Both the position numbers and the translations under genes were made by a program. This document shows, in pieces, positions 20,331-29,545 of a stretch of DNA of 51,409 nt. Source of the DNA: an uncultured Collinsella sp. (GTDB taxonomy: Bacteria > Actinomycetota > Coriobacteriia > Coriobacteriales > Coriobacteriaceae). The DNA lies in contig CATWVA010000015.1 of NCBI GenBank assembly GCA_958354105.1, forward strand, positions 1 to 51,409, read 5' to 3'. The notes beneath the pieces are model-generated. The model worked only from the letters and a program-made list of their open reading frames with translations. It was not told the origin of the DNA and searched no databases. Within the stretch, counting starts at the first letter, position 1, and every line of letters starts with the position of its first letter.

Positions 20331-22007
20331 TTAGGCGAGCTCAGCGGTACCCAGATCGGCGTGCTTCTGCGGATCGACATAGAGGTGCTTGATGCGATCG
20401 GAGCCGGCGATGGTGTGCGTGTAGAACATCACAGGGATGACCGGGCAGTCGGCAGCGACCATTGCGTCGGCCTCCTGCATCTTAGCGACGCGCTCTTCGT
20501 CGTCAACCGTGGTACGGGCCTCGTCGACCTTGGCGTCGAACTCGGGGTTGTTGTAACCGGAGCGGTTGTCGCCACCGAGGGAGTCGGAGTGGAACAGCGG
20601 ATACAGGAAGTTGTCCATGATCGGGTAGTCGGCAATCCAGCCCAGACGACCGAACTGATAGTTGAAGTTCTGGTACTGCTCGAGCAGCGCAGACCACTCA
20701 GGGGTATCGGAAGTAGCGGTAACGCCCACCTTGGCGAGGTCGCCGATGATGGACTCCATGATCTCCTTGTGGCCACCGTCCTGGTTGTAGGAAAGGGTCA
20801 CGTTAATGCCACGATCGCCGTTAGCGCCAGCGGGAGCAACCTTGTCGAGGTACTCGTTGGCCTTGTCGACGTCGTAGGCGCAGAACTCCCATGCGCCCTC
20901 CTTGTAGCCATCGATGCCCGGAGGAACAATGCCGTCGGCGGGGGTACGGGTACCCTTGAAAATGGTCTTGCAGATGGCCTCACGGTTAATGGCCAGGGAG
21001 ATGCCCCTACGCAGGTCGGCGTTGTTGAACGGCTCGGCCGTGTTGTTGCAGGTCAGGTAGTAGGTGGAAGGCTCGGCGCCGAGCAGCATGTGCTCGCCGT
21101 CACCCATGGTGTAGCCGTCCTTGGACACGCCGCGATCCTTCTTGGCAGCGTCGATCTGAGCAACGGGAACGTCGCAGATATCGAGGTTACCGGCCTGGAA
21201 CTCCTTGTAGGCGGTCTCCATGTCCTTGATGACCTGGAAGTGGATGCCATCGATCTTGGCCTTGTCGCCATAGTAATCGTCGAACTTCTTGAGGTTGATC
21301 TCCTGACCATCCTCCCACTTGCCGTCCATCATGAACGGGCCGTTACCGATCGGGGCAAGGTAGAAGCTCTTAACATCAGACTCGGCGCACTCGGGAACCG
21401 GGGACAGAGCCGGGTGAGAGGCGACGAAGGGGAAGTCGGCGTAAGCGGAAGACAGCTTGACGACGAGGGTCTCATCGTCGGGGCAAGTAACACCGCTGAG
21501 CTCGGTAGCGTTACCGGCAAGCAGGTCGTCATAGCCCTCGACCATGGAAAGGTGATAGGAGACCTCGGAAGGGCCGTACTCGGTAGCGATAGCCGACTTG
21601 GTGTTGACCAGACGCTCCCAAGCGAGCTTGAAGGACTTGGAGGTAACGTCGTCACCGTTGTGGAACTTGGCCTTCTTGATCTTGAAGGTGAACTCGGTGG
21701 CGTCGTCGTTGGCCTCGAAGGATTCGCAAGCCAGCGGGACAATCTTGCCCTTCTCGGCGTCATAAGAGGTCAGAGCGTCGAACAGCTGGTAGTTAACCTG
21801 AGTGCCCTGGTCCTCCTGGACGTTGTAGGGGTCGATGCAGACCGGGTTGTTGATGTAGAAGTTCAGCGTCGAACCGGACTCAGAACCGGAAGCGTCGCCG
21901 CCCTTCTTGCCGCATGCGGCAAGAAAAGCCATGGAGCTCGCAGCAAGGGTACCGCCGACAAAGGCGCGACGACCCATAACGGGCTGGTGGAACATAGAAT
22001 CAGCCAT
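20331..22007 (-). CDS. oppA: Oligopeptide-binding lipoprotein (SBP family 5)
   Basis: The 558-residue extracytoplasmic binding protein starts at ATG 22007 with GGAGG 5 nt upstream. The signal region GRRAFVGGTLAASSMAFLAACG combines a twin-arginine-like start (Arg13-Arg14) with a lipobox, lipidated on Cys32. A Gly/Ser linker follows. The mature part has SBP_bac_5 features such as YQLFDALTSYD near the start, AWERLVNTK, YLTCNNTAEPFNNADLRRGISLAINREAI and a typical late PVIPVMFY stretch. It heads the opp operon and should capture peptides. Confidence 0.92.
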   Translation of the reverse strand: MADSMFHQPVMGRRAFVGGTLAASSMAFLAACGKKGGDASGSESGSTLNFYINNPVCIDPYNVQEDQGTQVNYQLFDALTSYDAEKGKIVPLACESFEANDDATEFTFKIKKAKFHNGDDVTSKSFKLAWERLVNTKSAIATEYGPSEVSYHLSMVEGYDDLLAGNATELSGVTCPDDETLVVKLSSAYADFPFVASHPALSPVPECAESDVKSFYLAPIGNGPFMMDGKWEDGQEINLKKFDDYYGDKAKIDGIHFQVIKDMETAYKEFQAGNLDICDVPVAQIDAAKKDRGVSKDGYTMGDGEHMLLGAEPSTYYLTCNNTAEPFNNADLRRGISLAINREAICKTIFKGTRTPADGIVPPGIDGYKEGAWEFCAYDVDKANEYLDKVAPAGANGDRGINVTLSYNQDGGHKEIMESIIGDLAKVGVTATSDTPEWSALLEQYQNFNYQFGRLGWIADYPIMDNFLYPLFHSDSLGGDNRSGYNNPEFDAKVDEARTTVDDEERVAKMQEADAMVAADCPVIPVMFYTHTIAGSDRIKHLYVDPQKHADLGTAELA

Positions 22008-22248
22008 GCCATCCTCCTTATGAGATAGGACAAAGAAATGTTCAGTCGGACATATGTCGAGACAATCCGATCCGAACCATAAAAACGCCGCCCGTTGCTA
22101 TGGCTGGTTATGCACAACAGGCCAACGTTTTGCAATACAGTAGCGCATTTTATGCACGATTTGGCGCTAATTCCGGTTAACGGTCGAGAATTTCTTTAGT
22201 TAGGCGCAGTATGTGGTGATATTCTGGCTCTGTTACAAGTCTGTAAAC

Positions 22249-22275
22249 AAAAAGGGCCCCGCACATGCGGGACCC
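22249..22275 (-). terminator. Terminator after secG
   Basis: On the minus strand GGGTCCCGC-ATGT-GCGGGGCCC (one G-T pair) is followed by TTTTTG. It lies 25 nt past the secG stop. The plus strand also ends in TTTT, so it may work in both directions. Confidence 0.8.
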
Positions 22276-22300
22276 TTTTCAAACGTATATACGCCAATGC

Positions 22301-22555
22301 TTAGTAGCCAACGATGCCCTGCGGGAAGAAGAACATGCACAGCACGACGCACACGGCAAACACGACAGCCATGATGACGGTCAGGCGGTCGAGGTTCTGC
22401 TCCATAACGCCTGTGGCAGAGCTGGAGTTATACAGCGAGCTAGCGATCATATCCGAAACGCCGGTACCCTTACCGGAATGCATCAGGACGAGAATCGTCA
22501 GCGCCACGGCAGAGACAGCCCAAACGACAAACAGAAGAATCTGAAACGGACCCAT
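22301..22555 (-). CDS. secG: Preprotein translocase subunit SecG
   Basis: The 84-residue protein has the SecG plan: an N-terminal membrane segment (ILLFVVWAVSAVALTILVLM), a short Gly/Ser loop (HSGKGTGVSD), and a second membrane segment (LTVIMAVVFAVCVVLCMFFF). It is an accessory part of the SecYEG channel. In many Actinobacteria secG follows tpiA; here gpmI stands between, and secG has its own intergenic gap of 163 nt with a terminator upstream. Confidence 0.92.
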   Translation of the reverse strand: MGPFQILLFVVWAVSAVALTILVLMHSGKGTGVSDMIASSLYNSSSATGVMEQNLDRLTVIMAVVFAVCVVLCMFFFPQGIVGY

Positions 22556-22659
22556 AGATAAGCTCCTTAATAGAACAATTCAAACTCCAGTACTGTACCA
22601 CAACCCCCAACGCTCCCCCACCCGCCATTTGGGGACGGGGCAGAAATGGCAGAAACACC

Positions 22660-22691
22660 AAAAGGGGGTTGTCCGATTGTGGACAACCCCC
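22660..22691 (-). terminator. Terminator after gpmI
   Basis: A perfect 11-bp stem GGGGGTTGTCC/GGACAACCCCC with a 6-nt loop is followed by TTTTGG on the minus strand. It lies 27 nt past the gpmI stop and ends the glycolytic operon. Confidence 0.88.
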
Positions 22692-22718
22692 TTACTAGAA
22701 AACGGTGCTTGTTTTCTC

Positions 22719-24272
22719 TTATGCCTCGGTGGCGAGCACGCGGCCCGTCATCTCGGCGGAAGGCTCAATACCAGCCATGGTGAGCATGGTCGGAGCGATA
22801 TCGGAAAGACGGCCGTCCTCGATACCGGTGAGCTGTGCCTTCTCATCAACGATGATGAACGGCACGCGGTTGGTGGTGTGGGCCGTAAACGGATGCTTGG
22901 AACCGTCGGAAGCAACGTCAAACATGTGATCGGCGTTGCCATGGTCGGCGGTAATCAGCGCAAAGCCGCCCTTAGCGAGAATCGCCGGGACAACCTTGGA
23001 CAGAGCATCGTCAACAGCCTCGACGGCCTTAACGGCGGCGTCGAAGACACCAGTGTGACCAACCATGTCGCAGTTCGCGAAGTTCACGATGTAGAAATCA
23101 GCGCGATCCTCGTTAATAGCGGCGACGAGCTTCTCGGTAACCTCGGGAGCGCTCATCTCGGGCTGCAGATCGTAGGTAGCAACCTTGGGGGAAGCGACGA
23201 GCACGCGCTCCTCGCCCTCCTTGGGCTCCTCGATGCCGCCGTTGAGGAAGAACGTCACGTGGGCGTACTTCTCAGTCTCGGCGGTGTGCAGCTGCTTCAG
23301 GCCATTGGCGGCGATAACGTCGGCCAGGACGTTCTCGGGGAACGTCTTGGGGAAGGCGACCTCGACGTCAAACGTCGGATCGTACTCGGTCATCGTCACA
23401 AAGTGCGAAAGCTTGATCTGCTCGCGCTCAAAGCCGTCGAACTCCTTATCCGTGAACACGCGGGTCATCTGACGAGCACGGTCGGGACGGAAGTTGAAGA
23501 AGATGGCCGCGTCGCCCTCGTGAATGCCCTCGTTGTGGGCAGCGAAGGGCTCGACGAACTCGTCGCCGCGCGGATCCTTCTCGTAGTAGGCCTTGATACC
23601 GGCAACGGGATCGGTATCGGCATCGGACGCGTTGACCATGACGTCGTAGGCGCGCTGGATGCGCTCCCAACGGTTGTCGCGGTCCATGGCCCAATAGCGG
23701 CCCGAAACGGTGGCAACGCGAGCGTCGCAACCGGTCTCCTCGGAGATCTTAGCCAGGAAGGCGCAGAACTCGCTCATGTAGCCGGCACCGGACTGCGGGT
23801 CGACGTCGCGGCCATCCATGAAGGCGTGGACGCGAACGGTCTTGACGCCATGCTGGGCAGCCATCTTGACCAGAGCCTCGACGTGGTTCATGTGAGAATG
23901 AACACCGCCAGGGCTCATAAGGCCCATGAGGTGGAGAGTCTTGCCGTCAGCCTTGACGTCGTCCATAGCCTTGACGAAGACCTCGTTCTTGGCGATGGAG
24001 CCGTCCTTGATAGCGTTGTTGATGCGCGAAAGCTCCTGGAACACGATGCGGCCGGCACCGATGTTGAGGTGACCCACCTCAGAGTTGCCCATCTGGCCGT
24101 CGGGAAGGCCCACGTCCTCGCCCGAAGCACCGAGCGTGGTGTGAGGATACTTCTCGTACAGGCTATCAAGGAAGGGCGTCTTGGCAGCGGCGACGGCGTT
24201 CTCGCCATCGGCCGGAGCAAGGCCGCAGCCATCCATGATGATCAGGAGTGCAGGAAGATGACGCTGTGCCAT
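22719..24272 (-). CDS. gpmI: 2,3-bisphosphoglycerate-independent phosphoglycerate mutase
   Basis: GpmI interconverts 3- and 2-phosphoglycerate. The 517-residue length is typical. The alkaline-phosphatase-like metal sites are visible: LIIMDGCGLAP at the start, the catalytic serine in GQMGNSEVGHLNIGAG, HAFMDGRDVDP and the late ITADHGNADHM. It lies 5 nt after tpiA in a pgk-tpiA-gpmI run. Usually the early motif is DGWG; here it reads DGCG, a mild deviation outside the metal ligands. Confidence 0.96.
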   Translation of the reverse strand: MAQRHLPALLIIMDGCGLAPADGENAVAAAKTPFLDSLYEKYPHTTLGASGEDVGLPDGQMGNSEVGHLNIGAGRIVFQELSRINNAIKDGSIAKNEVFVKAMDDVKADGKTLHLMGLMSPGGVHSHMNHVEALVKMAAQHGVKTVRVHAFMDGRDVDPQSGAGYMSEFCAFLAKISEETGCDARVATVSGRYWAMDRDNRWERIQRAYDVMVNASDADTDPVAGIKAYYEKDPRGDEFVEPFAAHNEGIHEGDAAIFFNFRPDRARQMTRVFTDKEFDGFEREQIKLSHFVTMTEYDPTFDVEVAFPKTFPENVLADVIAANGLKQLHTAETEKYAHVTFFLNGGIEEPKEGEERVLVASPKVATYDLQPEMSAPEVTEKLVAAINEDRADFYIVNFANCDMVGHTGVFDAAVKAVEAVDDALSKVVPAILAKGGFALITADHGNADHMFDVASDGSKHPFTAHTTNRVPFIIVDEKAQLTGIEDGRLSDIAPTMLTMAGIEPSAEMTGRVLATEA

Positions 24273-24277
24273 ATGTC

Positions 24278-25045
24278 CTACTCGCCTGCCTTGACGACCA
24301 TAGAGGCGAAGTCGGCAGCCTTGAGCGAAGCGCCGCCCACGAGGGCGCCGTCAACGTCAGGCTTGGCAACGAGCTCGGCAATGTTGCCGGGCTTAGCGGA
24401 ACCGCCGTAGAGAACGCGGATGCCGTTAGCGAGCTCCTCGCCGAACATCTCCTTGAGGGTCTCACGGATAGCGCCGCAAACCTCCTGAGCGTCCTCGGCG
24501 GTAGCGGTCTTGCCGGTGCCGATGGCCCAGATGGGCTCGTAGGCGACGACGACCTGCTTGGGGCAGGTGATCTCAAGACCAGAAAGGCCAGCCTTGACCT
24601 GGTTCACGACGTGCTCGACATAGGTGCCAGCCTCGCGGACCTCGAGGGACTCGCCGCAGCAGAAGACGGGAACAAGACCGGCGGCAACGAGGGCCTTGGC
24701 CTTCTTGTTCTGATCCTCGTCGGTCTCGTGGAAGTAGTCGCGACGCTCGGAGTGACCGATGATGCAGTAGGTGCAGCCAGCGGACTTGAGCATGTCGCAA
24801 GAGGACTCACCGGTGAAGGCACCCTTGGCCTCCCAGTACACGTTCTGTGCACCGAGGGCGATGGGAGCAGCCTGAATGCGGTCATGAACCGTGGTGATGT
24901 CAATGGTCGGAGGGCAGACGAGCACCTCGACGCCAGCCGGAACCTCAGGCAGAGCCTGAGCCAGCTCGTCGGCGAGCTTGGCGGCCTCGGCGACGTCGTT
25001 GTTCATCTTCCAGTTACCAGCGATAAGAAGGGTGCGATTAGGCAT
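24278..25045 (-). CDS. tpiA: Triosephosphate isomerase
   Basis: The 255-residue protein starts at ATG 25045 (MPNRTLLIAGNWKMN), with GGAGG 9 nt upstream. The start codon lies inside the end of pgk, an 8-nt overlap. Catalytic residues are in GNWKMN (Lys), IIGHSERR (His) and VVAYEPIWAIGTG (Glu), and the phosphate loop is LYGGS. It interconverts dihydroxyacetone phosphate and glyceraldehyde 3-phosphate. Confidence 0.97.
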   Translation of the reverse strand: MPNRTLLIAGNWKMNNDVAEAAKLADELAQALPEVPAGVEVLVCPPTIDITTVHDRIQAAPIALGAQNVYWEAKGAFTGESSCDMLKSAGCTYCIIGHSERRDYFHETDEDQNKKAKALVAAGLVPVFCCGESLEVREAGTYVEHVVNQVKAGLSGLEITCPKQVVVAYEPIWAIGTGKTATAEDAQEVCGAIRETLKEMFGEELANGIRVLYGGSAKPGNIAELVAKPDVDGALVGGASLKAADFASMVVKAGE

Positions 25046-26228
25046 CGAGAAGCGCCTCCACTCCGGGCAGGGCCTTACCCTCGACGAGCTCCATGGAAGC
25101 GCCACCACCGGTGGAGATCCAGCTCATCTTGTCGGCCAGGTTGAACTTGTTGACAGCTGCGACAGAGTCGCCGCCACCGATGATCGAGGTGCAGTCGGCC
25201 TCGGCAACAGCCTCGGCGATAGCCTGGGTGCCGTGAGCGAAGTTATCGAACTCGAAGACGCCCATGGGGCCATTCCAGAACACGGTCTTGGCGCCCTTGA
25301 CGGCCTCGGCGTAGAGCTCCTCGGTCTTGGGGCCGATGTCCATGCCCTCACGATCGTCGGGGATAGCGTCGGAAGCGACAACCTCGGGGACAGCGTCCTC
25401 GCCAAAGTGATCGGCAACGCGGTTGTCGATGGGGAGCAGGATCTTGACGCCCTTCTCCTCGGCCTTCTTGAGCATCTCGCCGGCGCGCTCGACCCAGTCC
25501 TCTTCCTTGAGGGACTGACCAACGGACAGGCCCTGAGCCAGGAAGAAGGTGTAGGCCATACCGCCACCGATGATCAGGGTGTCAGCGGAGTCGATAAGGT
25601 GATCGAGAACGCCGATCTTGGAGGAAACCTTGGAACCGCCGACGATGGCGACGAAGGGGCGCTCGGGCTCGGCGAAGATGCCGGTCAGCGTGTCGACCTC
25701 CTTCTCGAGCAGGAAGCCGGCGACGGCAGGCAGGTAAGCGGCGGGGCCCACGACGGAACCCTGGGCGCGGTGAGCGGTGCCGAAGGCATCGAGAACGAAG
25801 ACATCACCATAGGAAGCGAGCTTCTTGGCGATCTCGGGATCGTTCTTCTTCTCACGCTTGTCAAAACGGACGTTCTCGAGAACGAGGACCTTGCCCGGCT
25901 CGACGGCGGCGACAGCCTCAGCAGCCTTCTCGCCGTAGGTGTCGGCGACAAAGGCAACGTCGAGACCAGAGAGCTCAGCGAGCTTCTTGGCGACGGGCTC
26001 GAGGGACAGCTCGGGCTGGAAGCCGGTGCCATCGGGACGGCCGAGGTGGCTCATGAGGATGACGCGAGCATTGTGTTCAACGAGATAGTTGATGGTGGGC
26101 AGGGCAGCCTTGATACGGGTGGTGTCGCCAACGACGCCATCCTTGATAGGCACGTTAAAGTCAACGCGGACGAGAACGCGCTTGCCGTCGACATCGATGT
26201 CGCGGACGGTCTTCTTGGTAAAGGCCAT
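25038..26228 (-). CDS. pgk: Phosphoglycerate kinase
   Basis: The 396-residue protein starts at ATG 26228 (MAFTKKTVRDID) with AAAGG upstream; an in-frame extension to 26264 has no support. It has VLVRVDFNVP and LMSHLGRPDG at the 3-phosphoglycerate site and GPMGVFE and IIGGGDSVAA at the nucleotide site. It follows gap after a terminator, so pgk-tpiA-gpmI can be controlled separately from gap. Confidence 0.97.
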   Translation of the reverse strand: MAFTKKTVRDIDVDGKRVLVRVDFNVPIKDGVVGDTTRIKAALPTINYLVEHNARVILMSHLGRPDGTGFQPELSLEPVAKKLAELSGLDVAFVADTYGEKAAEAVAAVEPGKVLVLENVRFDKREKKNDPEIAKKLASYGDVFVLDAFGTAHRAQGSVVGPAAYLPAVAGFLLEKEVDTLTGIFAEPERPFVAIVGGSKVSSKIGVLDHLIDSADTLIIGGGMAYTFFLAQGLSVGQSLKEEDWVERAGEMLKKAEEKGVKILLPIDNRVADHFGEDAVPEVVASDAIPDDREGMDIGPKTEELYAEAVKGAKTVFWNGPMGVFEFDNFAHGTQAIAEAVAEADCTSIIGGGDSVAAVNKFNLADKMSWISTGGGASMELVEGKALPGVEALLDA

Positions 26229-26283
26229 GTTTGCTTCTACCTTTCGTACGTGTCTGCCTCCCATTACGGCAGACGATTTCTTA

Positions 26284-26329
26284 TAAAAAGGGCGCGACCC
26301 TAGGGTGTAAGCCCTATAAGGCCGCGCCC
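26284..26329 (-). terminator. Terminator between gap and pgk
   Basis: On the minus strand GGGCGCG pairs with CGCGCCC and is followed by TTTTTATAA. A small TAGGG/CCCTA hairpin sits in the loop. It lies about 40 nt past the gap stop, so some or all gap transcripts end here. Confidence 0.8.
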
Positions 26330-26368
26330 TTCTTTAGACGCTCAACGAGCTATTCGCTAAAAGCTAAA

Positions 26369-27394
26369 TTAAGCAACGAACTTCTCGAAGTACTTGATGG
26401 TGCGGACCATCTGAGAGGTGTAGGAGTTCTCGTTGTCGTACCAAGAGGTGACCTGAACGAGGGTCTGGCCGTTGCCGAGGTCAGAGCACATGGTCTGAGT
26501 GGCGTCGAAGATGGAGCCGTGGGTCTCGCCGATGATGTCGGTGGAGACGATGTCGTCCTCGTTGTAACCGAAGGTCTCGGAGATGGTGGCAGCGTAGGCC
26601 TTCATAGCAGCGTTGACCTCGTCGACGGTGACCTTCTTGTCAACGACAGCGTAGAGGTTGGTAATGGAGCCGGTCGGCGTCGGGACGCGCTGGGCGGCAC
26701 CGATGAGCTTACCGTTGAGCTCGGGGAGAACCAGGCCGATAGCCTTGGCAGCACCGGTGGTGTTGGGGACGATGTTGACGGCGCAGGCGCGGCTACGACG
26801 CTTGTTGCCCTTGCGCTGCGGGCCGTCGAGCGGCATCTGGTCGCCAGTCCAGGCGTGAATGGTAGTCATGATGCCGGACACGATGGGGGCGAAGTCGTTC
26901 AGACCCTTGGCCATCGGGGCGAGGCAGTTGGTGGTGCAGGAAGCAGCGGAGATGATGTTGTCCTCAGCGGTCAGCGTCTCGTGGTTGACGTTGTACACGA
27001 TGGTGGGCAGATCACTGCCGGCCGGAGCGGAGATGACGACCTTCTTGGCGCCAGCGTTGATGTGGGCCTGAGCCTTAGCCTTGCTGGTGTAGAAGCCGGT
27101 GCACTCGAGAACGACGTCGACGTCGAGGTCGCCCCAAGGCAGGTTGTTGGCGTCGGCCTCCTTGTAGATCTTGATCTCCTTGCCGTCAACGGTGATGGAA
27201 TCCTCGCCAGCAACGACCTCGTGATCGCGAGCGTAGTTGCCCTGCGTGGAGTCGTACTTCAGCAGGTAAGCGAGCATATCGGGAGAGGTGAGGTCGTTGA
27301 TAGCGACGATCTCGGAGCCCTCATGACCGAACATCTGACGGAAAGCCAGACGACCGATGCGACCGAAGCCGTTAATAGCAACCTTTACTGCCAT
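26369..27394 (-). CDS. gap: Glyceraldehyde-3-phosphate dehydrogenase
   Basis: The 341-residue protein starts at ATG 27394 (MAVKVAINGFGRIGRLAFR) with GAAAGGAG upstream. The Rossmann NAD motif is at the start, the catalytic cysteine is in SAASCTTNCLAPMAK and the late region has SWYDNENSYTSQMV. A 193-nt upstream gap contains a plausible -10 TATATT (minus strand, 27472-27467), so gap has its own promoter. It heads the glycolytic gene block. Confidence 0.97.
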   Translation of the reverse strand: MAVKVAINGFGRIGRLAFRQMFGHEGSEIVAINDLTSPDMLAYLLKYDSTQGNYARDHEVVAGEDSITVDGKEIKIYKEADANNLPWGDLDVDVVLECTGFYTSKAKAQAHINAGAKKVVISAPAGSDLPTIVYNVNHETLTAEDNIISAASCTTNCLAPMAKGLNDFAPIVSGIMTTIHAWTGDQMPLDGPQRKGNKRRSRACAVNIVPNTTGAAKAIGLVLPELNGKLIGAAQRVPTPTGSITNLYAVVDKKVTVDEVNAAMKAYAATISETFGYNEDDIVSTDIIGETHGSIFDATQTMCSDLGNGQTLVQVTSWYDNENSYTSQMVRTIKYFEKFVA

Positions 27395-27587
27395 TGTGTC
27401 TCCTTTCGTAAGGCCCCCGCAAGCTACAGCGCCCGCCGTTGAGGCCCACAAACTAACCACTCGCCTAATATACCTTTTTTTGGACTTGAATTTCACGAGA
27501 ATAGTCGAAATTGAAAATCAAATTTACGTTAAAACGTTTTAAAGAATAAAATAGCAGCTAAATCCGTATATAAGTCGATACTTTAAA

Positions 27588-28517
27588 CTACCTGTTTGCT
27601 TCAATGAGCTTTTCAAGCCGTAAAACACGATGGTAGAGGGCCGACTTTGACAAGGGAGGGTCAGCCATCTCCCCCAGATCGCGCAGCGACAGATCGGGAT
27701 AGCGCTCGCGCAGGTCGCAAAAGACCGCCAAGGCATCCGGAAGCGCATCGCGAAGGCCTCGCTGCTCGAGCTCATCGATAAGCGCAAGCTGATGCTGGGC
27801 AGCACCGGCGCTTCTGGTCTGGTTGGCGAGCTCGGCGTTCACGCGACGGTTCACATCGTTCTTAACCAACTTGACCGCGCGCGCCTCCTCAATCTCGGCA
27901 ACGCTGCGCTTGGCACCAATCAGCTTTAATAAATGCTCGATTTCCTCGGCGCTCTTAATGTACACGGCATATGACCCCCGCCGTGCATTAACACGAGCAT
28001 GGACCCCAATCTGCCCCAACAGGTCGCAAAGCCCCTTAGCATATTGCTCGCCCTGCACCGCGATCTCCAAATGAAAATCGCCGCGTGGATCGGCCACGAA
28101 GCCGCCCGCGATGAGCGCGCCGCGGATGTAGGCAAGCCTGCAGCAGGGACGGGCAACGATGTGTCGGGGAACACCAGCGACGAGCCCTCCCCTGCGGTCT
28201 AGAATGCCCAGCAGCACCAGAGCCTTGTCCAGGTCGGGTTGATCGGGCAAGGTGATGAGGTAGTTCCGAACCTTATGCAATACAGATTTACGGACGGTGA
28301 ACTCCGTTTTGAGCTTAAGGATGCGATGCGTCAGCGTGATCATCGTGCGCGCGACGGCTCCCGTCTCAGTCGCAACTGTCAAACGATACCGCCCGGAGCC
28401 GGCCAGCGAAAGTGTACCGCTCACACGCGTCAGGGCGGCAAGCGTCGACAAGTCGCAGTATTCACATTCGGGTTCGCAGCGCGCAAGCTCGTCGCGCACC
28501 TCAGCGGTAAACGACAT
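27588..28517 (-). CDS. whiA: Sporulation-type regulator WhiA
   Basis: The 309-residue protein has the WhiA plan: an N-terminal part related to LAGLIDADG homing endonucleases (RDELARCEPE ... CCRLAYIRGALIAGGFVADP) and a C-terminal helix-turn-helix (YPDLSLRDLGEMADPPLSKSALYHRVLRL cut to its ends: YPDLSL and SALYHRVL). WhiA is a DNA-binding protein that influences cell division genes in Gram-positive bacteria, sporulating or not. It starts 6 nt after rapZ. yvcK, often found between the two, is missing here. Confidence 0.95.
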   Translation of the reverse strand: MSFTAEVRDELARCEPECEYCDLSTLAALTRVSGTLSLAGSGRYRLTVATETGAVARTMITLTHRILKLKTEFTVRKSVLHKVRNYLITLPDQPDLDKALVLLGILDRRGGLVAGVPRHIVARPCCRLAYIRGALIAGGFVADPRGDFHLEIAVQGEQYAKGLCDLLGQIGVHARVNARRGSYAVYIKSAEEIEHLLKLIGAKRSVAEIEEARAVKLVKNDVNRRVNAELANQTRSAGAAQHQLALIDELEQRGLRDALPDALAVFCDLRERYPDLSLRDLGEMADPPLSKSALYHRVLRLEKLIEANR

Positions 28518-28523
28518 GCAGGC

Positions 28524-29444
28524 CTATGCCTTCGTGTTGGCGCGCGACAGGTCGCGGTGGGAGATGCTCACATGATACTGAGCGCCTTCCAGGTAACGGG
28601 CCGTGGCCTCGGCAATGGCAACGCTGCGGTGCTGGCCGCCCGTGCAGCCGATGGCAATAGAAAGCTGCGGCTTACCCTCCGCGATATAGCCGGGCATGAC
28701 CGTATCGAGCAGCCGCGTCCAGGCCTTCCAAAACTCCTGCGTCTTGGGATGGTCCAGAACAAAATCGGAGACCTTTTTATCGAGACCGGTCATCGTGCGC
28801 ATCTCGGGATCGTAGAACGGATTGGGCAGGAAGCGGACATCGATCATAATGTCCGCCTCGACGGGCATGCCGTGCTTAAAGCCAAACGAGAATACGTGGA
28901 CGTCCATGAGCTGCTGGTCGGACAGCTCGGAAAATGCCATACGTAGCTTGTTGCGCAGCGCAGAGGTGCGCAGACGGCTCGTGTCGATAATCATATCGGC
29001 TCGGTCGCGCACGCCCTGCAGCTGAAGGCGCTCGCGCTGAATGGCATCGGCCGTAGTCTCCCCCGGCTTGGCAATGGGATGACGGCGGCGATTTTCGCTG
29101 TAGCGACGAATCAGCACCTCGTCAGAAGCCTCCAGGAACACGATGTCGCAGCTCATCTCGCGCTCTTCGAGCGCGGCGACCGCATCGAGCAACTCGTCAA
29201 ACAGCCCCTGGCTACGCAAATCGCAGGTGACGGCGAGATGCCTGCCCACGCCCGTATTGATGCCGACGAGCTCGGCAAGCTGGGCGATGAGACGCGGAGG
29301 CAGGTTATCAATGCAAAAATAGCCCATGTCCTCGAACACGTGCATGGCCTGTGTGCGGCCCGATCCGGACATTCCGGTGATGATGACGATATCGGGGATG
29401 CGCTCCGAGCGCTCCGCCGCATCCATGGCATCTCCCTTTTGCAT
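28524..29444 (-). CDS. rapZ: RNase adapter / nucleotide-binding protein RapZ
   Basis: The protein has a P-loop near the start (IITGMSGSGRTQAMHVFED) followed by FCIDNLPP, a middle VFLEASDEVLIRRYSE, and the C-terminal GCTGGQHRSVAIAE signature of the RapZ/YvcJ family. An Arg in the place of the usual Walker A Lys is also common in Actinobacteria. Two starts are possible: ATG 29444 with GGGAGG 6 nt upstream (306 residues, chosen) and ATG 29426 with AAAGGGAG (300 residues). RapZ binds nucleotides and in E. coli controls an sRNA in amino-sugar synthesis. It is followed by whiA after 6 nt and preceded by nanE. Confidence 0.94.
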   Translation of the reverse strand: MQKGDAMDAAERSERIPDIVIITGMSGSGRTQAMHVFEDMGYFCIDNLPPRLIAQLAELVGINTGVGRHLAVTCDLRSQGLFDELLDAVAALEEREMSCDIVFLEASDEVLIRRYSENRRRHPIAKPGETTADAIQRERLQLQGVRDRADMIIDTSRLRTSALRNKLRMAFSELSDQQLMDVHVFSFGFKHGMPVEADIMIDVRFLPNPFYDPEMRTMTGLDKKVSDFVLDHPKTQEFWKAWTRLLDTVMPGYIAEGKPQLSIAIGCTGGQHRSVAIAEATARYLEGAQYHVSISHRDLSRANTKA

Positions 29445-29545
29445 GTGCTGCCTCCCGAAAACAAGCGCGGGACCCAGCAACCCGGATCCCGCGCGGTCAA
29501 TTGCCTATATTGAGTATACCGCCCCGAGCGGATACGAGGTCTGTC

